The notes beneath the pieces were generated by a model. That model was not told the origin of the DNA. It saw only the letters and a list, made by a program, of their open reading frames with translations, and searched no databases. DNA of 64,000 nucleotides from the NCBI RefSeq assembly GCF_017315705.1, contig NZ_JAFLRF010000009.1:124001-188000 (forward strand). The letters run 5' to 3'. The stretch's first letter is position 1. Every line of letters begins with the position of its first letter. Source of the DNA: Trinickia mobilis (lineage in GTDB: Bacteria > Pseudomonadota > Gammaproteobacteria > Burkholderiales > Burkholderiaceae). Shown here piece by piece: positions 27,583-39,663 of this stretch. The translations under genes were made by a program, and so were the position numbers.

Positions 27583-27647
27583 TCTCAGATGCTAGCGCGG
27601 TCTTGTGGACCGCGCCGGTAGGATCTGATCTTTCGATCAGCAGGGGA

Positions 27648-28952
27648 TCAGGGGTACAGGCCGCGCATTTCGCGCGCCATCAGAATCCGCTTGCACGCGA
27701 CGATGAACGCCGCCGTCCGCACGGACACGTTGTTCTCGCTCGCCACTTGCCACACCGCGGCAAACGCTTCGCGCATCACGCGTTCGAGACGATGGTTGAT
27801 CTCGTCTTCGGTCCAGAAGAAGCTCGAGAAGTCCTGAACCCATTCGAAGTACGACACCGTCACGCCGCCGGCGTTCGCGACCACGTCGGGGATCACGAGC
27901 ACGCCCTTGTCGCGCAGGATGTCGTCGGCGGCCGTCGTGGTCGGGCCGTTCGCGCCTTCCACGATGATCTTCGTCTTGATCTTCGATGCATTCTTTTCGG
28001 TGATCTGGTTTTCGAGCGCGGCCGGAATCAGGATGTCGGTCTCGATGGTCCAGAACTCGTCGTTCGCGAGCGGCTCAGCGCCTGCGAAGCCGCCCACGCC
28101 CCCCGTCTTGGCGACGTGCTCGAGCAGCGCCGCGGTGTCGATGCCCGACGACTTGCAGAGCGAACCGGTGTGGTCCTGCACGGCGATGACTTTCGCCCCC
28201 GCCTCCTGGAACAGGCGTGCTGCGATGCCGCCCACGTTGCCGAAGCCCTGCACCGCGACGCGTGCGCCTTCGATCTCGACGCCGACGCGGCGCGCCGCTT
28301 CCGTACCGACGGTGAACACGCCGCGGCCGGTCGCTTCCTTGCGGCCGAGCGAGCCACCGAGCGAGATCGGCTTGCCGGTCACGACGCCCGTGGCCGTCTG
28401 GCCTTGGTTCATCGAGTAGGTGTCCATCATCCACGCCATGATCTGCTCGTTCGTGTTCACGTCCGGCGCGGGGATGTCGGTGTTCGGTCCGATGATGATG
28501 CCGATTTCGCTCGTGTAGCGGCGCGTCACGCGCTCGAGCTCGCCGCGCGACAGCTTGCGCGGATCGACGCGGATACCGCCCTTCGCGCCGCCGTACGGCA
28601 CGTTCACTGCAGCGTTCTTGACCGACATCCAGGCGGAGAGCGCCATCACTTCTGAGAGCGTCACGTCCTGGTGGTAGCGCACGCCGCCCTTGCCCGGGCC
28701 GCGCGACACGTTGTGCTGCACGCGGTAGCCCTCGAAGTGCGCGACCGTGCCGTTGTCGAGTTCAATCGGCACGTCGACGATGAGAATGCGCTTCGGACGC
28801 TTCAGCGTTTCAAGCCAGCGCGACAGCGAGCCGAGGTAAGGCGCGACGCGATCGACTTGTTGCAGGTAGTTGCCCCAGGGGCCGAGATCGTCGCTGTGCA
28901 GATACGAGGGAATGGATTGCGCAGCGGGCGAGGACTGCAATTGCGAGGACAT
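27648..28952 (-). CDS. gdhA: Glutamate dehydrogenase, NAD(P)-dependent
   Basis: A 434-residue ELFV dehydrogenase that interconverts glutamate and 2-oxoglutarate plus ammonia. The catalytic lysine is Lys124 in [13 protein letters not shown]; the dinucleotide-binding site is [17 protein letters not shown]. The hexameric type of about 430 residues fits. The ATG at 28952 has GGAG about six bases upstream. Next to the glt transport remnant, it belonged to a glutamate-use cluster. Cofactor preference (NAD or NADP) cannot be set by eye. Confidence 0.93.
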   Translation of the reverse strand: MSSQLQSSPAAQSIPSYLHSDDLGPWGNYLQQVDRVAPYLGSLSRWLETLKRPKRILIVDVPIELDNGTVAHFEGYRVQHNVSRGPGKGGVRYHQDVTLSEVMALSAWMSVKNAAVNVPYGGAKGGIRVDPRKLSRGELERVTRRYTSEIGIIIGPNTDIPAPDVNTNEQIMAWMMDTYSMNQGQTATGVVTGKPISLGGSLGRKEATGRGVFTVGTEAARRVGVEIEGARVAVQGFGNVGGIAARLFQEAGAKVIAVQDHTGSLCKSSGIDTAALLEHVAKTGGVGGFAGAEPLANDEFWTIETDILIPAALENQITEKNASKIKTKIIVEGANGPTTTAADDILRDKGVLVIPDVVANAGGVTVSYFEWVQDFSSFFWTEDEINHRLERVMREAFAAVWQVASENNVSVRTAAFIVACKRILMAREMRGLYP

Positions 28953-29167
28953 GAAATCTCCGACGGTCAACAGGTGACTGCAATTGTCGGGAAGGCCATT
29001 TCCGAAATCCAATGCCGATTCATTATCCCATTATGCATATCGTGCATAACGCCGTTTTGGGGCGTTGGGCGTGGTACGCGCCCGCGCCAAACGGCAATGG
29101 TGCGGGTTCGGCTCGCGAGCCGCACGTCCGGAGCGGCGCGCGGTTCGGGATCGAGCGGGCCGGAAGT

Positions 29168-31659
<2,492 letters not shown>

Positions 31660-31701
31660 CGGCTTAAGAGGCTGGTCCAGCACGCGCCAGACCGCTCACA
31701 G

Positions 31702-31731
31702 ACAAAAGGCGCCCCTCAGAGCGCCTTTTGT
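31702..31731. terminator. Terminator between convergent purB and gntK
   Basis: An ACAAAAGGCGC/GCGCCTTTTGT stem with an eight-base loop; the A/T pairs at its base can serve as the U tract in both directions. Confidence 0.8.
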
Positions 31732-31769
31732 CATTCTCAACCGCGCAGGCCGTTGTCATCCGCCATCGC

Positions 31770-32264
31770 TCAACACCGCTGGATTTGCACCAGCACGCTC
31801 TCGACAATTTGCTCGGGCGTCAGCTCGATACTGACCTCGATCGCCTCGTCCGGCCCCGGCACTTCGAGCGTATCAAGCTGGCTTTGCAACAACGACGCGT
31901 CGAAGAAATGCCCGCTGCGCGCACCGAGCCGCGCCTTGAGAACATCGAACGTGCCCTTCAAGTAGACGAAGCGCACATTGTCATCGCCGCCGCGCAAGAT
32001 GTCGCGATACGAGCGCTTGAGCGACGAGCACGTCAACACCGCCGTCGCCCCCGCGCGCTCCTTCTCCTCGATCGCGGCGCGGATCGTCCTGAGCCACGGC
32101 CAGCGGTCGTCATCGGTCAACGGAATGCCCCGGTGCATCTTCTCCTTGTTGGCTTCGCTGTGGAAGGCGTCGCCATCGGTAAAGCTGCACGACAGGCGCT
32201 CCGCGAGCATCTCGCCAATCCGCGTCTTGCCCGCGCCCGACACGCCCATCACGATCAAAATCAT
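31770..32264 (-). CDS. gntK: Gluconokinase
   Basis: A 164-residue P-loop kinase that makes 6-phosphogluconate from gluconate and ATP. Walker A GVSGAGKT is at residues 7-14. DGDAFHSEANKEKMHRGIPLTDDDRWPWL is spread over the substrate-binding lid region, and TCSSLKRSYRDILR is typical of GntK. It lies 25 bases after the gluconate permease and feeds edd-eda just upstream. Confidence 0.94.
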   Translation of the reverse strand: MILIVMGVSGAGKTRIGEMLAERLSCSFTDGDAFHSEANKEKMHRGIPLTDDDRWPWLRTIRAAIEEKERAGATAVLTCSSLKRSYRDILRGGDDNVRFVYLKGTFDVLKARLGARSGHFFDASLLQSQLDTLEVPGPDEAIEVSIELTPEQIVESVLVQIQRC

Positions 32265-32289
32265 CTCCCACTCCTAAAGCTAAAACGCG

Positions 32290-33651
32290 TTACAGCACCG
32301 TCGCGAGCGCGAAAGTCAGACCCAAACCCAACAGCGAGATGATGGTTTCGCAAAGCGACCAGGTCTTGAAGGTCTGCCCCACCGTCATCCCGAAGTACTC
32401 CTTGATCAGCCAGAAGCCGCCGTCGTTCACGTGCGAGAAGATCAGCGAGCCGGAGCCGGTCGCAAGCACGAGCAGCTCTGGCTTCACGACGATGCCGCTC
32501 GCGGACGCGATCGGTGCGACCACGCCGCAAGCGGTCGTCATCGCGACGGTGGCCGAGCCTGTCGCAAGCCGGATCAGCGCGGCCACGAGCCAGCCGAGCA
32601 GCAGCGGCGACAGATGCGCGTGCTTCGCCGTCTCGACGATCTGGGTCGAGATGCCGCTGTCGCGCAGCACGCCGCCGAAGCCGCCGCCCGCACCGACGAT
32701 GAGCGTGATGCCCGCGATCGGCGCGAGACATTCGCCGCAGAGCTTTTGGATCTGGTCGCGATTGAAGCCGCGTTGCGTGCCGAACGTCCAGAAGCTGACG
32801 AGCACCGCGATCAAGAGCGCGACGTCGGAATTGCCGATGAAATGCAGCAGATTGTTCGGCAGCGTCTTGGGCGTGAAGACGAGATCGGCCCAACTGCCGA
32901 TCAGCATCAGAATCACCGGCAAGAGAATCGTGAACAGCGTGACGCCGAAGCCCGGCAGCTCGCGCTGGCTCCCTTGTGCGTGCGTTTCCACGAACTGCGC
33001 GGCAAGCGGATTGTTCTCGGGCAGCTTCACCTGCCGGTGTACGAGCAAGGCAAAGAGCGGACCGGCAACGATCGCCGTCGGCACGCCGACGATGAGCCCG
33101 TACGCGATCGTCTTGCCGATATCGGCGCCGTACGCCTGCACCGCCAGCAGCGCGGCCGGGTGCGGCGGAATCAGCCCGTGGACGACCGAGAGCCCCGCCA
33201 CCATCGGCAAGCCCACCAGCAGCAGCGACTTGCCGGTGCGCTTCGCGACGTTGAACGCGATCGGAATCAAGAGCACGAAGCCGACCTCGAAAAACACCGG
33301 CAGGCCGACGATGATCGCGACGAACATCATCGCCCAGTGGATGTTCTTTTCGCCGAACCAGCTAATCAGCGTGGTTGCGATGCGCTCCGCGCCACCCGAC
33401 TCCGCCATCATCTTGCCGAGCATCGTGCCCAGGCCGACCACGATCGCGATGTGGCCGAGCGTGCCGCCCGTGCCGGCTTCGAACGACTTCACGATCTTGT
33501 CCATCGGCATGCCGACCGCCAAACCGAGCAGCAGCGACACGATGATCAGGACCAGGAATGGGTAGACCTTGTAGCGGGCGATCAAGAGAATCAGCGCCGC
33601 GATGGCGATCACCGTATAGACCAGCAGCATGCTGCCTTGGACAGCTCCCAT
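32290..33651 (-). CDS. gntP: Gluconate:H+ symporter, GntP family
   Basis: A 453-residue inner-membrane carrier with about twelve to fourteen hydrophobic segments. Family-like stretches are GLIPPHPAALLAVQAYGADIGKT and ATGSATVAMTTACGVVAP. The ATG at 33651 has AAGGAGG seven bases upstream, which sets the start; longer in-frame extensions were dismissed. Next to gntK and the ED genes, gluconate is the likely substrate, though other sugar acids are possible in this family. Confidence 0.9.
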   Translation of the reverse strand: MGAVQGSMLLVYTVIAIAALILLIARYKVYPFLVLIIVSLLLGLAVGMPMDKIVKSFEAGTGGTLGHIAIVVGLGTMLGKMMAESGGAERIATTLISWFGEKNIHWAMMFVAIIVGLPVFFEVGFVLLIPIAFNVAKRTGKSLLLVGLPMVAGLSVVHGLIPPHPAALLAVQAYGADIGKTIAYGLIVGVPTAIVAGPLFALLVHRQVKLPENNPLAAQFVETHAQGSQRELPGFGVTLFTILLPVILMLIGSWADLVFTPKTLPNNLLHFIGNSDVALLIAVLVSFWTFGTQRGFNRDQIQKLCGECLAPIAGITLIVGAGGGFGGVLRDSGISTQIVETAKHAHLSPLLLGWLVAALIRLATGSATVAMTTACGVVAPIASASGIVVKPELLVLATGSGSLIFSHVNDGGFWLIKEYFGMTVGQTFKTWSLCETIISLLGLGLTFALATVL

Positions 33652-33801
33652 GAAGCTCCTCCTTGTGATTATTCGACCAGGGCACGAAACGGCGGGTGCA
33701 TCGATCCCCAGCGTACAACGTGCCGCGCCTCCCGACGACTCGGCAAAGCCGTCTGCAGTGCGTACGCAAAGACGCTGAATTTTACTTTTGTTTATTCTTT
33801 C

Positions 33802-33884
33802 GAGATAGAACCGGTTCCATAAGCACAAACCCTCACCGAACGGGGCAAAAAGTGTGTTTGGCGAGGGTTATGAGATAGAACCCG
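33802..33884. promoter_or_regulatory. Candidate LacI/GntR-type operator region of gntP
   Basis: GAACCGGTTC at 33808-33817 is a perfect ten-base palindrome inside TAGAACCGGTTCCATA, the symmetric CG-centred type bound by LacI-family regulators such as GntR. The flank GAGATAGAACCGG recurs as GAGATAGAACCCGG at 33872-33884, 70 bases away, so there may be two sites. No regulator of that family lies in the window. Confidence 0.4.
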
Positions 33885-33905
33885 GCTGGCGGTAGCGCCG
33901 CGGGG

Positions 33906-34541
33906 TCAATTGCGATGCGCAGCCAGTTCGGTCGCGGCATGCGCGAGGCGGGTCACTTCGTCCCAGTTTTGAGCGGCGAGCGCCGCCTTCGGCGTGAGCC
34001 ATGATCCGCCGACGCAGACGACGTTCGGCTGGGCGAGGAACGTCGGCGCCGACTCGGCGGTGATGCCGCCCGTCGGGCAGAACTTCAGCGTTGGGAACGG
34101 CCCGTGGAACGCTTGCAGCATCGGCACGCCGCCCGCCTGCTGCGCCGGGAAGAACTTGACGATTTCGTAGCCGAGCTCGAGCGCGACGATGATGTCGGTC
34201 GGGGTCATCACGCCGGGCAGGAGCGGCAGTCCTGCATCCTGCGCGGCCCGGTGCATTTCCTTGGTGAGCCCTGGCGACACGCCGAACTGCGCACCGGCCT
34301 TCTTCGCGAGCGCGCATTGCTCAGGCTTCGTGATCGTGCCGACGCCGACCACGATATCGGACGCCAGTTGGCTTGCCCGCTCGATCGCCTGCAGCCCGGC
34401 CTCGGTCCTCAGCGTGATTTCGAGCACCTTCACGCCGCCCGCGTGGAGCGCGCGCGACACGTGCTCGCCCTGCTCGACCGAGTCGAATGCCAGCACCGGA
34501 ATCACGGGACCCAGTCGTACGATTTCGCTGACCGTCTTCAT
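33906..34541 (-). CDS. eda: KDPG/KHG aldolase (Entner-Doudoroff)
   Basis: A 211-residue class I aldolase that splits 2-keto-3-deoxy-6-phosphogluconate to pyruvate and glyceraldehyde-3-phosphate. The Schiff-base lysine is Lys129 in YEIVKFFPAQ, and Glu41 in LEITLRTE is the catalytic acid/base. The ATG at 34541 has AGGAG eight bases upstream; a TTG two codons earlier is less likely. It follows edd after 25 bases. Confidence 0.95.
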   Translation of the reverse strand: MKTVSEIVRLGPVIPVLAFDSVEQGEHVSRALHAGGVKVLEITLRTEAGLQAIERASQLASDIVVGVGTITKPEQCALAKKAGAQFGVSPGLTKEMHRAAQDAGLPLLPGVMTPTDIIVALELGYEIVKFFPAQQAGGVPMLQAFHGPFPTLKFCPTGGITAESAPTFLAQPNVVCVGGSWLTPKAALAAQNWDEVTRLAHAATELAAHRN

Positions 34542-34566
34542 TTGCAAGACTCCTTATTGGTGTGCC

Positions 34567-36432
34567 TCATTGGCGTACATCTGCAAGTCGTTCGGCCGTC
34601 TCGCCGACGAGCGGACCGAACACCGAAGCGCCCATTTCCGCCGGCGCCGCGGCCGAACGGAAGACGCCGAACAATTCGCGGCCGAAGCCGACTTCGTTTT
34701 CCGCCTGGTGCGTGGGGGCGGCCACCTCGCGCGCGGCCCATTCGCCCGGTTCGATATCGATGTCGAGCACGCCGGCTTCGGCATCGATCACGATCGTGTC
34801 GCCGGTGCGGACCTTGCCGAGCGGCCCGGCGAGCAGCGCCTCGGGCGAGACGTGGATCACTGCCGGGACCTTCCCCGACGCGCCGGACATGCGCCCGTCG
34901 GTGACGAGCGCGACATGAAAACCTTGATCTTGCAGCACGCCGAGAAGCGGCGTCAGACGGTGCAGCTCGGGCATGCCGTTCGCGCGCGCGCCCTGGAAGC
35001 GGACCACGGCGACGAAATCGCGCTTCAGTTCGCCGTTGTCGAACGCTTCCTGCACGGCCTCTTGCGAATCGAAGACGACCGCGGGCGCCGTCACTTTGCG
35101 ATGATCGGGCGAGACTGCCGATATCTTGATCACGCCGCGCCCCAGCTTGCCTTGCATCAGGCGCAGGCCGCCGTCCGGCTGGAACGGCTCGCCGATCGGG
35201 CGCAGCACATTGGCGTCACCGCTCTCGGCGACGCCCGGCACCCACGTCAATCGGCCGTCGATCAGCTTCGGCTCTTCGGTGTAGTGCGCAAGGCCCTTGC
35301 CGGCGACCGTCGTGACGTCGTCGTGCAGCAGGCCGCCTTCCAGCAGATTGCGGACCAGGAACGCCATGCCGCCCGCCGCGTGATAGTGGTTCACGTCGGC
35401 CTTGCCGTTCGGATAGATCTTCGCGAGGAGCGGCACCGCTTGCGAGAGGGTGTCGAAGTCGTCCCAGTCGATCAGGATGCCGGCCGCGCGCGCAATCGCG
35501 ACGAGGTGCAGCGTGTGATTGGTCGAGCCGCCCGTCGCGAGCAGCGCAACGATGCCGTTGACGACCGCCTTCTCGTCGATCACGTGGCCGATCGGCGTGT
35601 AGTGGCCGCGCTCGGCGGTGAGATCGAGCACGCGGCGCGCGGCCGCGGCGGTGAGCGCGTCGCGCAGCGGCGTGTGCGGGTGGACGAAGGCCGAGCCCGG
35701 CAAATGCAGGCCCATCACCTCCATCAGCATTTGATTGCTGTTCGCGGTGCCGTAGAACGTGCAGGTGCCGTGACCGTGGTAAGCCGCCGATTCCGCCTCG
35801 AGGAGCGCATCGCGCCCTACTTGGCCCGTCGCGTATTGCTGGCGGATCTTGGCTTTGTCGTCGTTCGACAGGCCGCTCGTCATCGGACCGGCGGGCACGA
35901 AGATCGTCGGCAGATGGCCGAACTGCAACGCGCCGATCAAGAGGCCCGGCACGATCTTGTCGCAGATGCCGAGGCACAGCGCCGCGTCGAACATGTTGTG
36001 CGTGAGCGCGACCGCCGTGCTCATCGCGATCACTTCGCGCGAAAAGAGCGACAGCTCCATGCCCGCGTTGCCCTGTGTGACGCCGTCGCACATCGCGGGC
36101 ACGCCGCCCGCGAATTGCGCGACGCCGCCGTTTTCGCGCGCGGCCTGCTTGATGATGTCCGGGTACGTGATGTACGGCGCGTGGGCCGACAGCATTTCGT
36201 TGTACGCGGACACGATGCCGATATTCGGCTGGCGGATCTGCTTGATGACGAGCTTGTCGTTGCCTTCGAGGCCCGCGAAACCGTGCGCGAGATTCGCGCA
36301 CGAGAGCGCGCCGCGCGCCGGGAACCGGCCTTGCGCGGCGTCGATGCGCGCGAGATAGGCCGAGCGCGTCGGCTTGCTGCGTTCGACGATGCGCTTGGTG
36401 ACGGTGGTCAGCGTGGAATGCAGCGAGGCCAT
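34567..36432 (-). CDS. edd: Phosphogluconate dehydratase
   Basis: A 621-residue IlvD/Edd-family Fe-S dehydratase making KDPG from 6-phosphogluconate. Cluster and active-site regions are [32 protein letters not shown] and [13 protein letters not shown]. The C-terminal [16 protein letters not shown] is the family signature. The ATG at 36432 ([19 protein letters not shown]) has AGGAG upstream; a frame extension to 36546 crosses the operator region and was not used. First gene of edd-eda, with HexR-type palindromes in the upstream gap. Confidence 0.96.
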   Translation of the reverse strand: MASLHSTLTTVTKRIVERSKPTRSAYLARIDAAQGRFPARGALSCANLAHGFAGLEGNDKLVIKQIRQPNIGIVSAYNEMLSAHAPYITYPDIIKQAARENGGVAQFAGGVPAMCDGVTQGNAGMELSLFSREVIAMSTAVALTHNMFDAALCLGICDKIVPGLLIGALQFGHLPTIFVPAGPMTSGLSNDDKAKIRQQYATGQVGRDALLEAESAAYHGHGTCTFYGTANSNQMLMEVMGLHLPGSAFVHPHTPLRDALTAAAARRVLDLTAERGHYTPIGHVIDEKAVVNGIVALLATGGSTNHTLHLVAIARAAGILIDWDDFDTLSQAVPLLAKIYPNGKADVNHYHAAGGMAFLVRNLLEGGLLHDDVTTVAGKGLAHYTEEPKLIDGRLTWVPGVAESGDANVLRPIGEPFQPDGGLRLMQGKLGRGVIKISAVSPDHRKVTAPAVVFDSQEAVQEAFDNGELKRDFVAVVRFQGARANGMPELHRLTPLLGVLQDQGFHVALVTDGRMSGASGKVPAVIHVSPEALLAGPLGKVRTGDTIVIDAEAGVLDIDIEPGEWAAREVAAPTHQAENEVGFGRELFGVFRSAAAPAEMGASVFGPLVGETAERLADVRQ

Positions 36433-36526
36433 GGACAGACGCTCCTGAAGAACCGCGCGGCAGCGAGGCGCGCGAGTAGATGGGATCGTGGGGACGGCCG
36501 CAAGTTCGACCGGACGACGCGAGTTT

Positions 36527-36541
36527 AGTAGAAAAACTACA
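36527..36541 (-). promoter_or_regulatory. Candidate HexR operator 1
   Basis: On the minus strand the site reads TGTAGTTTTTCTACT: TGTA, a T-rich seven-base centre, then TACT, one base off the TGTA-N7-TACA form. It lies 95 bases upstream of the edd ATG. Confidence 0.6.
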
Positions 36542-36693
36542 GACAATCAATCAGGAGGAGTGTGAATTGCGGAAAGGAACGGAACCGGCATCCATACTGC
36601 ATATGGGCTTACACAACGCCTGGTCAAATTGCTGCGGCGCACTGTTCGGCACCCAGCCCCGCACAGTTTTGCGACGGTGGCGACACACGAAAA

Positions 36694-36708
36694 TGTAGAT
36701 TTTCTACA
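36694..36708 (+). promoter_or_regulatory. Candidate HexR operator 2
   Basis: TGTAGATTTTCTACA, with perfect TGTAGA/TCTACA arms around TTT, fits the TGTA-N7-TACA pattern known for HexR. It lies 35 bases upstream of the hexR ATG and so could give autorepression. Confidence 0.65.
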
Positions 36709-36742
36709 CGCAAACGGCGATACTCTATCGAACGATTTCGCC

Positions 36743-37612
36743 ATGCCGCGCGCCGCGGCCACGCCCATCATGCTCTCTCGAATCGAATCGATGCGCGCGC
36801 AATTGCGCCCATCCGAACGCAAACTGGCCGACTATGTGATCGACGCGCCGCGCGAAGTGCTGGATCTCGCGATGACCGAGCTTGCGCAACGCGCGGGCGT
36901 GAGTCAGCCCACCATTGCCCGTTTTTGTCATGCGCTCGGCTGCAGCGGATTTCGCGAGTTCAAGATTCGGCTCGCGCAGAGCATCGCGCACGGCGTGCCG
37001 TCGGTGTATCGCGACGTGCGTCCCGACGAGCCGGCACCGGGCGTCGTCGCCAAGGTGTTCGACCGGACAATCGGGGCCTTGATCGAAGTGCGCAACAGCC
37101 TGTCAACCGACAGCATCGCGGCAGCGATTGACTTGCTCGCGCACGCGTCGCGCATCGAGTTCTACGGCGCAGGCGGCTCCGGGATAGCCGCGCAGGATAT
37201 CCAGCACAAGTTCTTCCGGCTGGGCATCCCGAGCGTGGCCTACGCCGATCCGCACACCTATTCGATGTCCGCAGCGCTGCTGGGCGCCGGAGACGTCGTG
37301 GTGACGATCTCGAACACCGGCCGCACGCGCGACATCGTCGACGCCGCCCGCTCCGCGCTCGCCTGCGGCGCAAAAGTCATTGCGATTACGCACAGCAACT
37401 CGCCGCTTGCGCAGATCGCGACAGTCAGCCTTTCAGCAAACATCGCCGAGGAAGCGGATGTGTTTTCGCCGATGACGTCGCGCATGTCGCATCTCGCGAT
37501 CGGGGACATCCTGGCAGTGGGCGTCGCGTTGCAGCGCGGCCCCGATCTCGTCGACAAGCTGGGCAAGGCGAAGGAAACGATTACGCGCCGGCGGATTGGA
37601 ACGGGAACCTAG
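36743..37612 (+). CDS. hexR: RpiR/HexR-family transcriptional regulator
   Basis: A 289-residue regulator. The N-terminal HTH_6 domain is at about residues 12-85 (ERKLADYVIDAPREVLDLAMTELAQRAGVSQPTIARF is spread across it), followed by a SIS sugar-phosphate domain (YGAGGSGIAAQDIQHKF, TISNTGRTRDIVDAARSA). HexR proteins sense KDPG and repress edd-eda and other central carbon genes. Divergent position next to edd and two TGTA-type palindromes support the name. A second ATG at 36770 is also possible; neither has a strong ribosome site. Confidence 0.9.
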   Translation: MPRAAATPIMLSRIESMRAQLRPSERKLADYVIDAPREVLDLAMTELAQRAGVSQPTIARFCHALGCSGFREFKIRLAQSIAHGVPSVYRDVRPDEPAPGVVAKVFDRTIGALIEVRNSLSTDSIAAAIDLLAHASRIEFYGAGGSGIAAQDIQHKFFRLGIPSVAYADPHTYSMSAALLGAGDVVVTISNTGRTRDIVDAARSALACGAKVIAITHSNSPLAQIATVSLSANIAEEADVFSPMTSRMSHLAIGDILAVGVALQRGPDLVDKLGKAKETITRRRIGTGT

Positions 37613-37660
37613 GCGGCTGCGCCTCGTTTCTAAAATGGCCCTGCCAGGACCGACTTCAAT

Positions 37661-37698
37661 GCAAAACGGGCTGCTCCGAAATCGGCAGCCCGTTTTGT
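37661..37698. terminator. Terminator between convergent hexR and hemJ
   Basis: A CAAAACGGGCTGC/GCAGCCCGTTTTG stem of 13 pairs with a ten-base loop is nearly symmetric and can act both ways. Confidence 0.85.
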
Positions 37699-37745
37699 TT
37701 CTGCTCATCAACTGTCAGCCGTCAATCAGAGCGCGCGGCAACACG

Positions 37746-38162
37746 TCAAAACGGCTTGAGCACCACCAGCGCAACCGCTGCGAGCAAGCCCAGCACCGGC
37801 AACTCATTGAAGAAGCGATACCACTTGTCCGAGCGTCGGTTTTCGCCGCGCTCGAATACCGCCAGCAAGTGTCCGCAATAGGCGTGATAGATAACCAGCA
37901 GCACGACCACGCCGAGCTTCGCGTGCATCCAGCCCTGTCCGCGGCCGATCCCGACCGCGAGCCACAGCCACAGGCCGCACGCGAGCGCCGGCACGGCGAT
38001 GAACGTCATGAAGCGATACAGCTTGCGCGCCATCGTGAGAAGGCGCCGCTGCGCGGCTGGCTCGGTCTCCATGGCCAGATTCACGAAGATGCGCGGCAGA
38101 TAAAACAAACCGGCAAACCAAGAGGCGATAAGAACAATGTGAAAAGTCTTGATCCAGAGCAT
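37746..38162 (-). CDS. hemJ: HemJ/CopD family membrane protein (protoporphyrinogen oxidase HemJ-like)
   Basis: A 138-residue inner-membrane protein with four hydrophobic segments. It begins MLWIKTFHIVLIASWFAGLFYLPRIF, with the histidine in helix one, and has GWMHAKLGVVVLLVIYHAY, where the lysine is typical of HemJ. HemJ oxidises protoporphyrinogen IX in bacteria lacking HemG and HemY. Annotators often call it CopD family instead. It follows proA after 24 bases. Confidence 0.85.
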   Translation of the reverse strand: MLWIKTFHIVLIASWFAGLFYLPRIFVNLAMETEPAAQRRLLTMARKLYRFMTFIAVPALACGLWLWLAVGIGRGQGWMHAKLGVVVLLVIYHAYCGHLLAVFERGENRRSDKWYRFFNELPVLGLLAAVALVVLKPF

Positions 38163-38186
38163 CAGGCGGCCTAGGTTTGTTTTTCC

Positions 38187-39467
38187 TTATTGACGTGCTT
38201 CGCCATGTCCAAGCACGACGTACTTCAGCGAGGTGAGCCCGTCGAGCCCGACGGGCCCGCGCGCATGCAGCTTGTCATTCGAAATGCCGATTTCCGCGCC
38301 GAGGCCGTATTCGAAGCCGTCCGCGAAACGCGTCGATGCGTTCACCATCACGCTCGCAGAATCGACTTCGCGCAAAAATCGCATCGCGCGGTCGTGGTCT
38401 TCGGTCACGATTGCATCCGTGTGCGCGGAGCCGTATGTGTTGATATGGCCGATCGCGTCATCGAGGCCGTCGACGACCTTGATCGCGAGCACGGGCGCGA
38501 GATATTCGGTGCGCCAGTCCTCTTCGGTCGCATCGACCAGCGATCCCGGCGAAATCCCCGCAGCAGTGCTCAGCACTTTGCGCGCCGCCGGATCGACACG
38601 CAGCTCGACGCCCTTTTGCGCATACATCGCGCCGAGCGGCGGCAGCGCCTTATCCGCGATATCGCGCGCGACGAGAAGCGTCTCCATCGTGTTGCAGGTG
38701 CCATAGCGATGCGTCTTCGCGTTGTCGCAGACTTTCAGCGCCTTCGCGAGGTCCGCGCGATCGTCGACGTAGACATGGCAAATCCCGTCGAGGTGCTTGA
38801 TCATCGGCACGCGCCCTTCCTCGATGAGCCGTGCGATCAGGCTCTTGCCGCCGCGCGGCACGATCACGTCGACGTACTCGGTCATCGTGATCAGCTTGCC
38901 GACCGCCGCGCGATCCGCCGTCTCGACCACCTGCACCGCGTCCTGCGGCAGGCCGGCTGCCGCGAGCCCCTCGCCGATCAGCCTCGCGAGCGCCGTGTTG
39001 GATTCGAGCGCCTCTGAACCGCCGCGCAAAATCGTCGCGTTGCCCGACTTCAAGCACAGCGCGGCCGCATCGATCGTCACGTTCGGGCGCGACTCGTAGA
39101 TGATCCCGATCACGCCGAGCGGCACGCGCATCTGGCCGACCTGGATGCCGCTCGGGCGGTATTTCAGATTGCTGATCTCGCCGATCGGATCGGGCAGCGC
39201 CGCAACCTGGCGCAGACCTTCGATCATCGTCTTCAGCGCCTTGTCGGAAAGCGTCAGGCGATCGATGAAAGCGGCATCGTGGCCGTTGTCGCGCGCACGC
39301 GCAACGTCGCGGGCGTTGGCGTCCGTCAGTGCTTGAGCATCACGCTCGATGCCTTGCGCGACCGCCTCGAGAGCGGCGTTCTTCGCAGCGGTGCTGGCCC
39401 GCGCCATCGCACGCGACGCCTGGCGCGCTCTGCGGCCGAGGCCGGTCATGTATTCGTCGATATCCAT
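38187..39467 (-). CDS. proA: Gamma-glutamyl phosphate reductase ProA
   Basis: A 426-residue aldehyde-dehydrogenase-fold enzyme, second step of proline synthesis. The catalytic cysteine is Cys258 in [42 protein letters not shown] and [16 protein letters not shown] are the expected motifs. The ATG at 39467 is used; an internal ATG six codons later is also possible. Last gene but one of the leuS-lptE-holA-proA-hemJ run. Confidence 0.96.
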   Translation of the reverse strand: MDIDEYMTGLGRRARQASRAMARASTAAKNAALEAVAQGIERDAQALTDANARDVARARDNGHDAAFIDRLTLSDKALKTMIEGLRQVAALPDPIGEISNLKYRPSGIQVGQMRVPLGVIGIIYESRPNVTIDAAALCLKSGNATILRGGSEALESNTALARLIGEGLAAAGLPQDAVQVVETADRAAVGKLITMTEYVDVIVPRGGKSLIARLIEEGRVPMIKHLDGICHVYVDDRADLAKALKVCDNAKTHRYGTCNTMETLLVARDIADKALPPLGAMYAQKGVELRVDPAARKVLSTAAGISPGSLVDATEEDWRTEYLAPVLAIKVVDGLDDAIGHINTYGSAHTDAIVTEDHDRAMRFLREVDSASVMVNASTRFADGFEYGLGAEIGISNDKLHARGPVGLDGLTSLKYVVLGHGEARQ

Positions 39468-39663
39468 GGTGATTCTCGTCGTGCCGCGCGAATGCATAAA
39501 GGCACGTGCATACAAAATGGCGGAAATGCCGGAACACGCGAACGGCCAAGCGATGCTGCGCAAACCTGCTGCATACATCGGCACTTCCGCATTTGAACCC
39601 GAACAGCAGTCGATTGTAGCGTGGCGTGACGCGCTCCGCTTAGCGTCGCCGGCCGGTGCTCGA

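Larger units (their letters stand above)
36433..36742. promoter_or_regulatory. edd/hexR divergent control region
   Basis: This 310-base gap separates edd and the RpiR gene. It contains two 15-bp palindrome-like sites, listed separately, and no open frame I can support. Confidence 0.6.

Noticed and set aside
33826-33870. AACCCTC/GAGGGTT inverted repeat after eda as a terminator
   Set aside because: It has a large loop, mismatches and no T tract on either strand.
34189-36528. A 779-codon open frame antisense to eda and edd
   Set aside because: Arg/Ala/His-rich composition with no domain; the opposite strand carries clear Eda and Edd.
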